A DNA stretch of 64,000 nucleotides from Thaumarchaeota archaeon SCGC AAA007-O23 (GTDB taxonomy: Archaea; Thermoproteota; Nitrososphaeria; Nitrososphaerales; Nitrosopumilaceae). Shown one piece after another: positions 42,131-49,615 of this stretch (positions within the stretch are counted from its first letter, which is position 1; the number at the start of each line of letters is the position of its first letter). The notes under the pieces are model-generated. The model was not told the DNA's origin, did no database searches, and was given only the letters and a program-made list of their open reading frames with translations. The DNA lies in the NCBI GenBank assembly GCA_000402075.1, contig ARWO01000005.1, forward strand, positions 1 to 64,000. The letters run 5' to 3'. The position numbers and the translations under genes were made by a program.

Positions 42131-42138
42131 TATATAAA
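42131..42138 (-). promoter_or_regulatory. TATA box of amoA
   Basis: TATATAAA on the plus strand (TTTATATA on the coding strand) lies about 24-31 bp upstream of the amoA ATG. That is the archaeal spacing for a nearly leaderless or short-leader transcript. The divergent amoX promoter lies about 130 bp away, so the intergenic stretch 42108-42292 can serve both genes. Confidence 0.55.
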
Positions 42139-42261
42139 ATTTTATGAAATTTCGTGGATCGAGATACACAAAATCTAGAAATGCAAAAAACAGTTTTTTG
42201 AAGTATAAACTTGGATTTTTCTAAAGTCGGATCTATATCAAATCAGGAAGATTAAGAAAGC

Positions 42262-42269
42262 TTTTTAAA
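42262..42269 (+). promoter_or_regulatory. TATA box of amoX
   Basis: TTTTTAAA is 24 bp before the amoX ATG at 42293, so transcription probably begins at or just before the start codon. A purine-rich stretch (GGAAGATTAAGAAAG) lies immediately upstream and may act as the BRE region. Confidence 0.5.
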
Positions 42270-42292
42270 CATTCTACATTGATATTCTGCAT

Positions 42293-42649
42293 ATGACTTT
42301 ACCGAAAGGATTTGGCGGAGGCGGTGGCGGTGCCAGTCGTGCTGATGTCGAAGGAATGATTGGTAAGCGTATTGAGAATTATACATCACTGATAACACTT
42401 TCCTACTTGGGTGCATTCTTTGCAACAATGTTTGGAACAATGGTTGGTTACCTGTATTATCCATGGGCATATGCATCAGCAAGTGGTCATTATGCAATGA
42501 TTGTTTTGACAGTCGTTGAAGCAATTGGTTACATCTTTTGTGTCAAAGTCGGTGAGGAAGGAACAACCAAGAAAAGCAACGGTCAGATAGCGGCTGCTCT
42601 TGCAGGTACAACAGCAATTATGTTGTATGTGGCTTTGTACGTCTCTTAG
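42293..42649 (+). CDS. amoX: AMO-associated membrane protein AmoX
   Basis: 118 aa with a glycine run (GGGGGG, about residues 8-13) and then RADVEGMIGKRIENY. Three to four hydrophobic helices follow (SYLGAFFATMFGTMVGYLYY, AMIVLTVVEAIGYIF, IAAALAGTTAIMLYVALYV). Position beside amoA and membrane topology match the archaeal amoX gene, now regarded as an AMO subunit. It is transcribed divergently from amoA. Confidence 0.9.
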   Translation: MTLPKGFGGGGGGASRADVEGMIGKRIENYTSLITLSYLGAFFATMFGTMVGYLYYPWAYASASGHYAMIVLTVVEAIGYIFCVKVGEEGTTKKSNGQIAAALAGTTAIMLYVALYVS

Positions 42650-42786
42650 TGATAAAATCACAATATTTTGATAGTATTTTCGCGCGTTACAAAATTTGTA
42701 TTTAACCTATTTCCCTTAGATCAAATATTTCTCAACTCTTTGTGATGTTTTCTTGTCTTTGTCCCAGAAAACAATTTTACACAAGT

Positions 42787-43654
42787 ATGACGTCTGGCAC
42801 AACAACTTCAAAATTATGTACAGGAACCAAGACCATTTGTAAAATGGGCAGGAGGAAAAAGACAGCTCTTACGTGAATTAGAAAAGAACTATCCAAAAAA
42901 ATTTGATACTTATTTTGAACCGTTTCTTGGTGGTGGAGCTGTTATGTTTAATTTATTGGCAAAACATCCAGACATGAAGTGCCATGTCTCTGATCTAAAT
43001 TCTGATTTGATTTTGGCATACTTGGCAATAAGAGACAAAGTCACTGAAGTAATAGAATCTCTGGAAAATCATTCTAAAAAATATGAAAAAAATCAAAGTC
43101 AATATTACTACCGTGTCAGAGAGTTAGAACCAACATCTCAGATTGAAAAAGTGTCAAGATTGATTTTTCTAAATAAGACATGCTTTAATGGACTTTACCG
43201 TGTAAACAGTAAGGGAAAATTTAATGTTCCATTGGGCAGATATACAAATCCAAACATTGTCAATAGAGAGAACCTACTTACAGTTAGCCGAATCTTACAG
43301 TCTTCAAATTTAGAATTTTTCTGCAGAGATTTTGAACAGAGTTTGCATGACATCAAAAAGGGTGATTTTGTGTATTTTGATCCTCCTTATCAGCCAGTTA
43401 GTAATACAGCCAATTTCACAAGTTATACAAACAAGTCATTTACTGCTGATGACCTTGAAAGATTAGCAAATCTTGCCGAAAAACTAGATTCTATGGGATG
43501 CAAAGTCTTGCTTTCAAATTCAAAGTCCAAAATAGTTGAAAATTCATTTTCTTCATCAAAATGGAAAATCAAAGAAATTCGAGTAAATAGGGCCATAAAC
43601 TCTAACTCCACAAAGAGAACAGGTCATTCTGAAGTTCTGATTAAGAATTATTGA
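42787..43654 (+). CDS. D12-class N6-adenine DNA methyltransferase with an N-terminal frameshift (about 288 aa)
   Basis: The main frame contains EPRPFVKWAGGKRQLL, FEPFLGGGAVMF and VYFDPPYQPV (DPPY), the full Dam-type set. However, it has no usual start codon before the internal ATG at 42944, which would lose the SAM-binding motifs. Removing one base from the A4 run at 42810-42813 joins an ATG at 42787 (MTSGTTTSNYV) to the frame and gives a full-length enzyme. No cognate nuclease is adjacent, so it looks like an orphan methylase. The 42650-42786 stretch has no gene. Confidence 0.75.
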
Positions 43655-43728
43655 AGCTCCGAGCGGGATCTGAACCCACGACCTTTACATTACCAATGTA
43701 ACGCTCTACCAGGCTGAGCTATCGGAGC
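43655..43728 (-). tRNA. tRNA-Thr (GGT)
   Basis: Acceptor GCTCCGA/TCGGAGC with discriminator T, usual for archaeal threonine tRNAs. Anticodon stem TTACA/TGTAA with loop TTGGTAA (anticodon GGT), T arm GTGGG-TTCAGAT-CCCGC. No intron. Confidence 0.94.
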
Positions 43729-43821
43729 ATGTCGATCCGTCAGTAAAAATCCTTATAATTCTTGGTAAAATTTTCCAGAACCATAAACTGTTAAATTTCG
43801 CTGACAGTTAGCTAGGCTAGT

Positions 43822-43943
43822 GCAGGAGTAGTCAAGCCTGGCCAAAGAAAGCATCTATGCTTTTGGACACGCGGGACTTAAGATCATAAAAATGGGTGAT
43901 CCCGTCTCTCAGGAGTTCGTGAGTTCGAATCTCACCTCCTGCA
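43822..43943 (+). tRNA. tRNA-Leu (TAA) with an intron and a second insertion
   Basis: Acceptor GCAGGAG/CTCCTGC, T arm GTGAG-TTCGAAT-CTCAC, and a long variable arm mark a leucine tRNA. The anticodon arm CGGGA-CTTAAGA-TCCCG (anticodon TAA) closes only if about 16 nt (about 43883-43898) after position 37 are removed. A second stretch between the D loop and anticodon stem (about 43848-43865) forms a hairpin from AAAGCA and TGCTTT. It makes the gene about 34 nt longer than a normal leucine tRNA. Its borders are uncertain. Confidence 0.85.
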
Positions 43944-43944
43944 C

Positions 43945-44331
43945 TTATTTTGTTTGTTTAATTCCTTTAGCATTCAGGACTTCGTAAACATCAGGAAGTC
44001 CGAAAACATAGCCAATATGTACACAGTCCTTTTCTTCACATAGTAAGCAGTAAAGTTCACCATTTTGAATTGCCACTTCAGCAATTCTATTTTTAATATT
44101 ATCTTTGAGAATAATCCGATCTGCGTCAACTGAAACCTTTTCCAATTTTGGTGCATAACGAGCAAAGGTTTTGTCTTTTTTCATCACATCTTCTAGCAGA
44201 TATGTGACATATCCAGCAAAACTGTTGACACCCTTCATTGTCAACTCATCTTTGTTCTTTTGATATGTCTGGTTAAATTTATCGTAAACTGCTTCTGATA
44301 TTGTTATTGATTTGAATCCTGGTTTTGGCAT
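43945..44331 (-). CDS. Ribbon-helix-helix-like protein, 128 aa
   Basis: MPKPGFKSITISEAVYDKF at the N-terminus resembles a ribbon-helix-helix strand and first helix. AGYVTYLLEDVMKK could be the second. A C-terminal YCLLCEEKDCVHIGYVFGL adds a Cys3His zinc-type segment. It may be a small DNA-binding regulator. The ATG at 44331 is chosen over one 33 bases upstream. Confidence 0.6.
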   Translation of the reverse strand: MPKPGFKSITISEAVYDKFNQTYQKNKDELTMKGVNSFAGYVTYLLEDVMKKDKTFARYAPKLEKVSVDADRIILKDNIKNRIAEVAIQNGELYCLLCEEKDCVHIGYVFGLPDVYEVLNAKGIKQTK

Positions 44332-44440
44332 ATTATGTACCTTACCGTAAATTAAAGTACTCAACTATATAATGTTTTTTGTTAGTATTTTCTTTACCAG
44401 TAAGAATCAGCCTTATACCAGATAAATGCAGTTTATCATC

Positions 44441-45337
44441 ATGACAAGAGGATATCAAACTGAGGAAATAAAAGAGAAACTAGTAGATTTACTGAGTAGT
44501 TCTAAGACAGGACTTTCCGGGCTTGAAATTTCTGAACGTTTGAACATTAATCGTATTACGACAACAAAATATCTTAATGTGTTTGCCGCTGAAGGTTTCG
44601 TTAAACAAAAAAACATTGGTAATGTCAATCTCTGGTTTATAGAAGATGGTACAGAGAAATTTCATTTTCCAGAAGATTTTTTCAAAGTTAAAACCAAATA
44701 CCTTGAATATCTGAGCGCACGAAAGGAAAAACTGGCATATAATCTGGTTAGAAACTCTTTTCATTCTACAACACAACCGGTGAAGATCATAACGGAGATT
44801 ATTGTTCCTGCAATACAGTCAGTATATGCTATTTTTGATCAAGGCAAAATCGGTAAATCCGAACTCAATTTTCTTGAAAAAATCATTTCAAACTCGATAC
44901 AAATAGTCAATCTTGGAAATTTTGAGGTTGACACGAAAAAGAACGTAATTATGATATCAGCAGACTATCAAAGCACTCTCTTTTCAGAGGCCGCATCAGC
45001 TTCTTTTCATGCAGATGGCTGGCAGGTTTATTCCCTAGGTGACATGTCCTCATCTATTGATGTTTTATTTGACCTTGATTTACAGAAGTTTCTAACTAAA
45101 GTTTGGAAGTCAGGAATGGGCATGATGGTAATAGTAATATTTTCATCAACAGCTGAAAGTATGAAATTCTTTGCAGAATCTGTTAATTCTATCAAATTAA
45201 AATCCAGAAAGAATCTATATCTTGCAGTTTGTGGTGACATGAAGAAGAATACTGAAATTAAGGCTGATTTGGTAGAGGAAGACATTCAGGCTATACTACA
45301 ATGGTCACAAACAACCTTTGAAAGCTTTATTTCATGA
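44441..45337 (+). CDS. Helix-turn-helix regulator with B12-binding-like C-terminal domain, 298 aa
   Basis: The N-terminal ~75 residues form a winged helix (TGLSGLEISERLNINRITTTKYL, FAAEGFVKQKN). The C-terminal part has IITEIIVPAIQSVYAIFDQGKIG and a Rossmann-like region (VIMISADYQSTLFSEAASASFHADGWQVYSLGD). These recall the helical and cobalamin-binding folds of methyltransferase-type sensors, though the usual cobalamin DxHxxG motif is not evident. It probably senses a small ligand. The ATG at 44441 is chosen. Confidence 0.6.
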   Translation: MTRGYQTEEIKEKLVDLLSSSKTGLSGLEISERLNINRITTTKYLNVFAAEGFVKQKNIGNVNLWFIEDGTEKFHFPEDFFKVKTKYLEYLSARKEKLAYNLVRNSFHSTTQPVKIITEIIVPAIQSVYAIFDQGKIGKSELNFLEKIISNSIQIVNLGNFEVDTKKNVIMISADYQSTLFSEAASASFHADGWQVYSLGDMSSSIDVLFDLDLQKFLTKVWKSGMGMMVIVIFSSTAESMKFFAESVNSIKLKSRKNLYLAVCGDMKKNTEIKADLVEEDIQAILQWSQTTFESFIS

Positions 45338-45338
45338 T

Positions 45339-45530
45339 TTATCGATTTTTGTAAAGTTTCCTTAGTCTTTCAGAATTTTCAGATCTGTCCTTAGCTGTAT
45401 ATGTAAATCTCTTTCCAATACAATCTTTGGCATGTTCTTTTACATTCTGACGGCAGAAAGGACAAATTATGTCAGGAGTGAAATGACTCCCCTCATATTC
45501 AGTGTCTTGCTCAGGTTCAGGTTCTGTCAT
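45339..45530 (-). CDS. Zinc-finger protein, 63 aa
   Basis: CPFCRQNVKEHAKDC gives a compact CxxC...HxxxC zinc site. An acidic N-terminus and a basic C-terminus (RLRKLYKNR) flank it. It converges on the HTH gene, one base apart. Function unknown; nucleic-acid binding likely. Confidence 0.55.
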   Translation of the reverse strand: MTEPEPEQDTEYEGSHFTPDIICPFCRQNVKEHAKDCIGKRFTYTAKDRSENSERLRKLYKNR

Positions 45531-45601
45531 AAAAATAGAAAGACATGCAAATAAAAAAACCTGTTAGTCTAGAACATAAAAAACAATGAAAATTGGTATT
45601 T

Positions 45602-45874
45602 TTACCAGTATTTTCCGTTGTCTGGAATAAGGCCAATACCTTCGTTTTCAAAGTGTCCATCCAACTCATCAATCCATCTCTCACGGTTGTCCTTGTATGA
45701 CCATCCGTGAACTCTAATCCAATAACCAATTATTGCAAGCAGGAATATTGAGAACATCATTGTACCAAAGATGTACAACATAACGTCATAAAACAGTGGA
45801 TCGTAGTTTGGTCCTATTTGGCCAGTTACACTAGATAGAATGCTAAGTAGTGCACCAAAGATAGGAATCATCAA
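45602..45874 (-). CDS. Small membrane protein, candidate additional AMO subunit, 90 aa
   Basis: An N-terminal segment (IPIFGALLSILSSVTG) and a strong membrane helix (FYDVMLYIFGTMMFSIFLLAIIGYWI) are followed by a soluble tail (GWSYKDNRERWIDELDGHFE). It is followed by another small secreted/membrane gene downstream of its promoter and lies 3.5 kb from amoA. Recent work on archaeal AMO described small subunits AmoY and AmoZ encoded by neighbouring genes. This pair fits that description by size, membrane nature and location, but I cannot verify the identity from sequence alone. Confidence 0.5.
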   Translation of the reverse strand: MMIPIFGALLSILSSVTGQIGPNYDPLFYDVMLYIFGTMMFSIFLLAIIGYWIRVHGWSYKDNRERWIDELDGHFENEGIGLIPDNGKYW

Positions 45875-45999
45875 TAATTTGACTAATTGGAATGCATATA
45901 TACATTTCTGTAATTATCAGCAATCAACGAAAGTACTAAGATCAAAAATAAGCTAAATAGAATTAGAAAATTTCATAAAATAAGTAAAGATGTAGATAG

Positions 46000-46338
46000 T
46001 TAACCGCGTCCGTATGCAGCGTATCTGCCAGATTTTCCTCTTACAAAGAAGGCAGTAGCGATTCCACCAAATATTGCTCCTGCAATTAGAGAAGCACCAA
46101 GAACACCGCCAGCATCAAGATAAGGAGTTCCTGAACCTGTTGCAGGATTATCTGCAGCTTTCTGAACTTTTCTTTCTGCTAACTCTAAATGTTCTTCAAG
46201 TGTGATTCCACCGTCAGCACCCAATCCAGAATATGCTAAGGCTACCGGAACCATTGAGATTGTACCAATAGTAAATATTGCCATGATACTAACACTCAAA
46301 ATCATTGTTATATTCATTTTAACCTGATGAAATCTCAT
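46000..46338 (-). CDS. Small membrane protein with signal-like N-terminus, candidate AMO subunit, 112 aa
   Basis: A hydrophobic start (MILSVSIMAIFTIGTISMVPVALA) looks like a cleaved signal. The next part is a helix (GITLEEHLELAERKVQKAAD), then a Gly-rich linker and a C-terminal membrane helix (LGASLIAGAIFGGIATAFFV) with a basic tail (RGKSGRYAAYGRG). An in-frame ATG lies at 46317. It is located 125 bp upstream of the 90-aa membrane gene on the same strand. See that gene for the AmoY/AmoZ hypothesis. Confidence 0.5.
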   Translation of the reverse strand: MRFHQVKMNITMILSVSIMAIFTIGTISMVPVALAYSGLGADGGITLEEHLELAERKVQKAADNPATGSGTPYLDAGGVLGASLIAGAIFGGIATAFFVRGKSGRYAAYGRG

Positions 46339-46437
46339 ACCCGTTATTATTTAACTTTTTTCTCAGTTTCAATGCTGGGAATTCAGTCGATCAGAGGTCC
46401 AAGAAACGTTTATGTTACTTTTTAAGAATTTAGATTC

Positions 46438-46887
46438 ATGGGTAGAATGCATTCACATAATTATGGTAAATCACACTCTACCAGACCGTTAAATCCTAAG
46501 GCGCCATCTTGGATAACGCAAGATCCAAAGGAGATTGAAGAATTGATCATAAAGTATGCAAAAGATGATCTCTCAGCTAGTCAAATTGGTATAAAACTAA
46601 GGGATCAACATTCCATTCCACTTGTAAAGCCTATCATAAAAAAGACAATTACAGAAGTTTTAGAAGAAAATGATCTAAACCCAGAGCTTCCTGAAGATCT
46701 GAATAATATAGTTATGAAGGCAGTAGGATTACAAAAACATCTCAAGATAAATAAAAAGGATAACAGAAATGTACGTTCACTCGAGTTAATCGAGGCTAAA
46801 GTTCACCGTTTATCAGTATACTACAAAAAAATTGGTCGAATTTCCCAAAATTGGAAATACAAAGCTCTAGTGGCTCAACTAGAATAG
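46438..46887 (+). CDS. rps15: 30S ribosomal protein uS15
   Basis: This is archaeal-length S15 (149 aa) with the N-terminal extension MGRMHSHNYGKSHSTRP typical of archaea and eukaryotes. The conserved core has KDNRNVRSLELIEAKVHRL and YYKKIGRISQNWKY. It binds 16S rRNA. It opens a plus-strand run of core genes with pcc1 and serS. Confidence 0.96.
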   Translation: MGRMHSHNYGKSHSTRPLNPKAPSWITQDPKEIEELIIKYAKDDLSASQIGIKLRDQHSIPLVKPIIKKTITEVLEENDLNPELPEDLNNIVMKAVGLQKHLKINKKDNRNVRSLELIEAKVHRLSVYYKKIGRISQNWKYKALVAQLE

Positions 46888-46945
46888 TAGTGGAACCAAA
46901 ATAACTAAAGACAAATTGTATGAATTTATTCATTATTAGAGGAAA

Positions 46946-47188
46946 ATGTCGCTAAAATGCAATGTCCAAGTAACTCTCAATAATATTTCAAAAAAAAAGG
47001 CTGCTGCAATTAAAAATGCATTAGAACCGGATAATGTTAATTTCCCAAAAGGTTTATCATTTGAAATCAAGAATATTGATAACAAACTTGTTTTTAATTT
47101 TCAAAGTATAGGAGATACAAAGAAGTTGGTAGCTACAGTGGATGAAGTATTAGAACATGTAAAACTGGTATCGGAGATAATTGAATAA
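46946..47188 (+). CDS. pcc1: KEOPS complex subunit Pcc1
   Basis: 80 aa, with the compact alpha/beta fold of Pcc1 (AAAIKNALEPDNVNFPKGLSF, VFNFQSIGDTKKLVATVDEVL). Pcc1 dimerises the KEOPS complex that makes t6A37 in tRNA. Its stop overlaps the serS ATG (TAATG, 47186-47190). Confidence 0.8.
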   Translation: MSLKCNVQVTLNNISKKKAAAIKNALEPDNVNFPKGLSFEIKNIDNKLVFNFQSIGDTKKLVATVDEVLEHVKLVSEIIE

Positions 47189-48447
47189 TGCTTGACATGA
47201 AAATGATTCGTGAGAATCCAGAAAACATTCGAAAAATGCTCAAAGATAGAGATGTACAATTTGACCTTGACTTGCTGCTAGATCTTGATAAAAAACGAAG
47301 AGAGATGATAATTAGTACTGACGAACTAAGAAAGAAGAAAAATGAAATGTCCGTCAAAATTTCAGAGGCAAAAAAAACCGGTAGTGAAGTTACTCCAATA
47401 ATCCAGAAAATGCAATTGGTTTCTCAAGAGCTTACCAAGCTGGAAGAAGTTCAGCATGAGACTGAATTAGAGTACTCAAAACTTGCCCTAACAATCCCTA
47501 ATCTGCTTCATGAATCAGTTCCTTATGGAGATGATTCTGCAAACAAAGAAATTCGAAAATGGGGTACGATCCCTCAATTTGACTTTGAAATAAAAGATCA
47601 CATAGCCATTTCTGAAAATCTAAATTTACTTGAACTTGAAAGGGCAGCCAAGACTGCCGGAGCAAGATTTTACTATCTAAAGGATGACTTGGTAAAGATA
47701 AACCAGGCATTAATTCAATTCGGTCTGGACTTTTTATCCGAAAAAGGGTATACTATGTTCCAACCACCATATATGATTAATAGAAAGTCAATGGAAGGCG
47801 CGGTAATATTAGATGACTTTGAAGATGTTATCTACAAGATTGAAGATCAAGATCTCTATCTAATTGGTACATCTGAGCATGCCATGGTTTCAATGTATTC
47901 TGGTGAGATATTAGATGGAAATTCACTCCCTACTAGATGTGCTGCTATTAGTCCGTGCTTTAGAAAAGAGGCGGGTGCACACGGAAAGGATCAAAAGGGA
48001 ATATTCAGAGTTCACCAATTTGAAAAGATAGAACAGATTGTTTTCTCAAAACCTGAAGATTCTTGGAAAGAGCATGAAAAGATGATTGGTATTACAGAAG
48101 AATTTTTTCAAAAGCTAGAGATTCCACACAGGGTGGTTCTTTTATCAAGTGGTGATATGAGTAAGATTTCCGCGAAAACATATGACTTAGAGGTATGGAT
48201 GGCAGCCCAAAATGCTTACAGAGAAGTGGTTTCGTGCTCAAACTGCCTAGATTATCAGTCTAGAAGACTAAAAATTAGATTTAGGGATAAAACAAATGAA
48301 GAGACACAGTATGCTCACACCTTAAACAGTACTCTTGTTGCTACTGAACGAACCATGGTTGCAATAATTGAAAATTTTCAAACCAAAGATGGGCATGTAA
48401 ACATTCCAAATGTTTTACAAAAATATATGGGCAAAAAAATAATCTGA
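47188..48447 (+). CDS. serS: Seryl-tRNA synthetase
   Basis: A typical class II SerRS (419 aa) with the N-terminal coiled-coil arm (DLDKKRREMIISTDELRKK). Motif 2 contains PCFRKEAGAHGKDQKGIFRVHQF. Motif 3 is QYAHTLNSTLVATERTMVA. The length and order are normal. It charges tRNA-Ser and, through later steps, tRNA-Sec where present. Confidence 0.96.
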   Translation: MLDMKMIRENPENIRKMLKDRDVQFDLDLLLDLDKKRREMIISTDELRKKKNEMSVKISEAKKTGSEVTPIIQKMQLVSQELTKLEEVQHETELEYSKLALTIPNLLHESVPYGDDSANKEIRKWGTIPQFDFEIKDHIAISENLNLLELERAAKTAGARFYYLKDDLVKINQALIQFGLDFLSEKGYTMFQPPYMINRKSMEGAVILDDFEDVIYKIEDQDLYLIGTSEHAMVSMYSGEILDGNSLPTRCAAISPCFRKEAGAHGKDQKGIFRVHQFEKIEQIVFSKPEDSWKEHEKMIGITEEFFQKLEIPHRVVLLSSGDMSKISAKTYDLEVWMAAQNAYREVVSCSNCLDYQSRRLKIRFRDKTNEETQYAHTLNSTLVATERTMVAIIENFQTKDGHVNIPNVLQKYMGKKII

Positions 48448-48489
48448 CTCCAGTACGACTTATATTTTGGAATCAGAGGGCGATAGTAA

Positions 48490-49101
48490 TTGGTTAGAAA
48501 AACACGAAAAATCAAGGACAAATGGAAAGAAAAAAAATGGATAACGGTTTCGGCACCAGATTCATTCAACAATATACCTGTAGCATATATTCCGATAACA
48601 GATGACAAGAATGCTGTAGGAAGAGTGATAGAAGTTACATTATTTGATATTTTGAAGGGTGACCCATCACAACACCAATACAAAATATTTTTTCAAATTA
48701 ACAAAGTATCTGGTGAAAAGGCTACCACAATTTTTAAGAGATATGAATATTCGAAAGAATTTCTGCGAAGTTTAATTAGACGTGGTTCTTCTAGGATTAA
48801 TTTTAGTATAGATGCAAAGACCAAAGATGGGCATATATTCAGAATTAAAATATTAACTCTTAGTCATAGAGAACTTAATACTTCTAGAAAACGTGCATTA
48901 AGATTAGAAGCAAAAAAACAAATAGAAAAAATAGTTCCACGAATGACAATTGATGAATTCGCCCAAGCGGCGTGCTATGGAAAGATTAGCTCTGATATTA
49001 TGGCTACCACAAAAAAGATTATTCGTGTTAGACATGTTGGTTTGGAAAAAGTCAAATTGCTTAGGACATCAGAAGAAGAAGTTGCTCTTCTCCAAGCTTA
49101 A
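48490..49101 (+). CDS. rps3ae: 30S ribosomal protein eS1 (S3Ae)
   Basis: 203 aa, recognised from KDKWKEKKWITVSAPDSF, IGRVIEV-like VGRVIEVTLFDILKGD, and RRGSSRINFSIDAKTKDG. A basic protein of the small subunit platform. The start is TTG at 48490, the only one giving the standard N-terminus MVRKTRKIKDKWK. Confidence 0.93.
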   Translation: MVRKTRKIKDKWKEKKWITVSAPDSFNNIPVAYIPITDDKNAVGRVIEVTLFDILKGDPSQHQYKIFFQINKVSGEKATTIFKRYEYSKEFLRSLIRRGSSRINFSIDAKTKDGHIFRIKILTLSHRELNTSRKRALRLEAKKQIEKIVPRMTIDEFAQAACYGKISSDIMATTKKIIRVRHVGLEKVKLLRTSEEEVALLQA

Positions 49102-49130
49102 ATTAAGATATCAAATTTCTATTTAACAAC

Positions 49131-49562
49131 ATGACAAGAAATATTGTGGCCAAAATAGATTTGATATTACATGCCACTGAAGATTTTCAAAAAATAGCAG
49201 AACCTCTAAATGATTTATTTGCTATAGAAAAGGAGGACGTTACAAAACAGGAGCTTTCTGGGCATTTTGGAAATCCTATTTTGATGTTACATGTGGAGGT
49301 TAAAAAGAAAAGAGCGGATCAGTTTATCAAAAAACTTGTTTCGCTTATTCCTAGAGAGACAATGAGCGAACTGTTAACAAATATTGAAGAGCGAATTTTT
49401 GAATCATCTATGTATATACGATTTTCAAAGCAAAGCCTTGTAAAAAAAATTCTGACACTTGAAGAGAAGGATCCTATTAGAATTGCAATTTATACACCAA
49501 CATATGTAAAAAAGGAGATACCAGACACTTACAGAAAATTACTAAATCAAAATAATGATTAA
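49131..49562 (+). CDS. RNA-binding protein of the COG1325 (exosome-associated) type, 143 aa
   Basis: The sequence NIVAKIDLILHATEDFQKIAE, LSGHFGNPILMLHVEVKKKRAD and LYIRFSKQ-like MYIRFSKQSLVKK matches the small archaeal proteins grouped with exosome subunits and predicted to bind RNA. The fold is alpha/beta. Its exact role is not established. Confidence 0.7.
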   Translation: MTRNIVAKIDLILHATEDFQKIAEPLNDLFAIEKEDVTKQELSGHFGNPILMLHVEVKKKRADQFIKKLVSLIPRETMSELLTNIEERIFESSMYIRFSKQSLVKKILTLEEKDPIRIAIYTPTYVKKEIPDTYRKLLNQNND

Positions 49563-49615
49563 ACCTGAAGATGCTTTTAGTATTATTTTAAATAAAGTTA
49601 CAGGAGCTTAACATC

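Noticed and set aside
42944..43654. Adenine methylase starting at the internal ATG 42944
   Set aside because: That start removes the SAM-binding region WAGGKRQLL and FLGGGAV, which are clearly coded upstream in the same frame.
45339..45530. The 63-aa zinc-finger gene as a spurious frame antisense to the HTH gene end
   Set aside because: It does not overlap the HTH gene and has a convincing CPFC...HAKDC motif, so it was kept as a gene.
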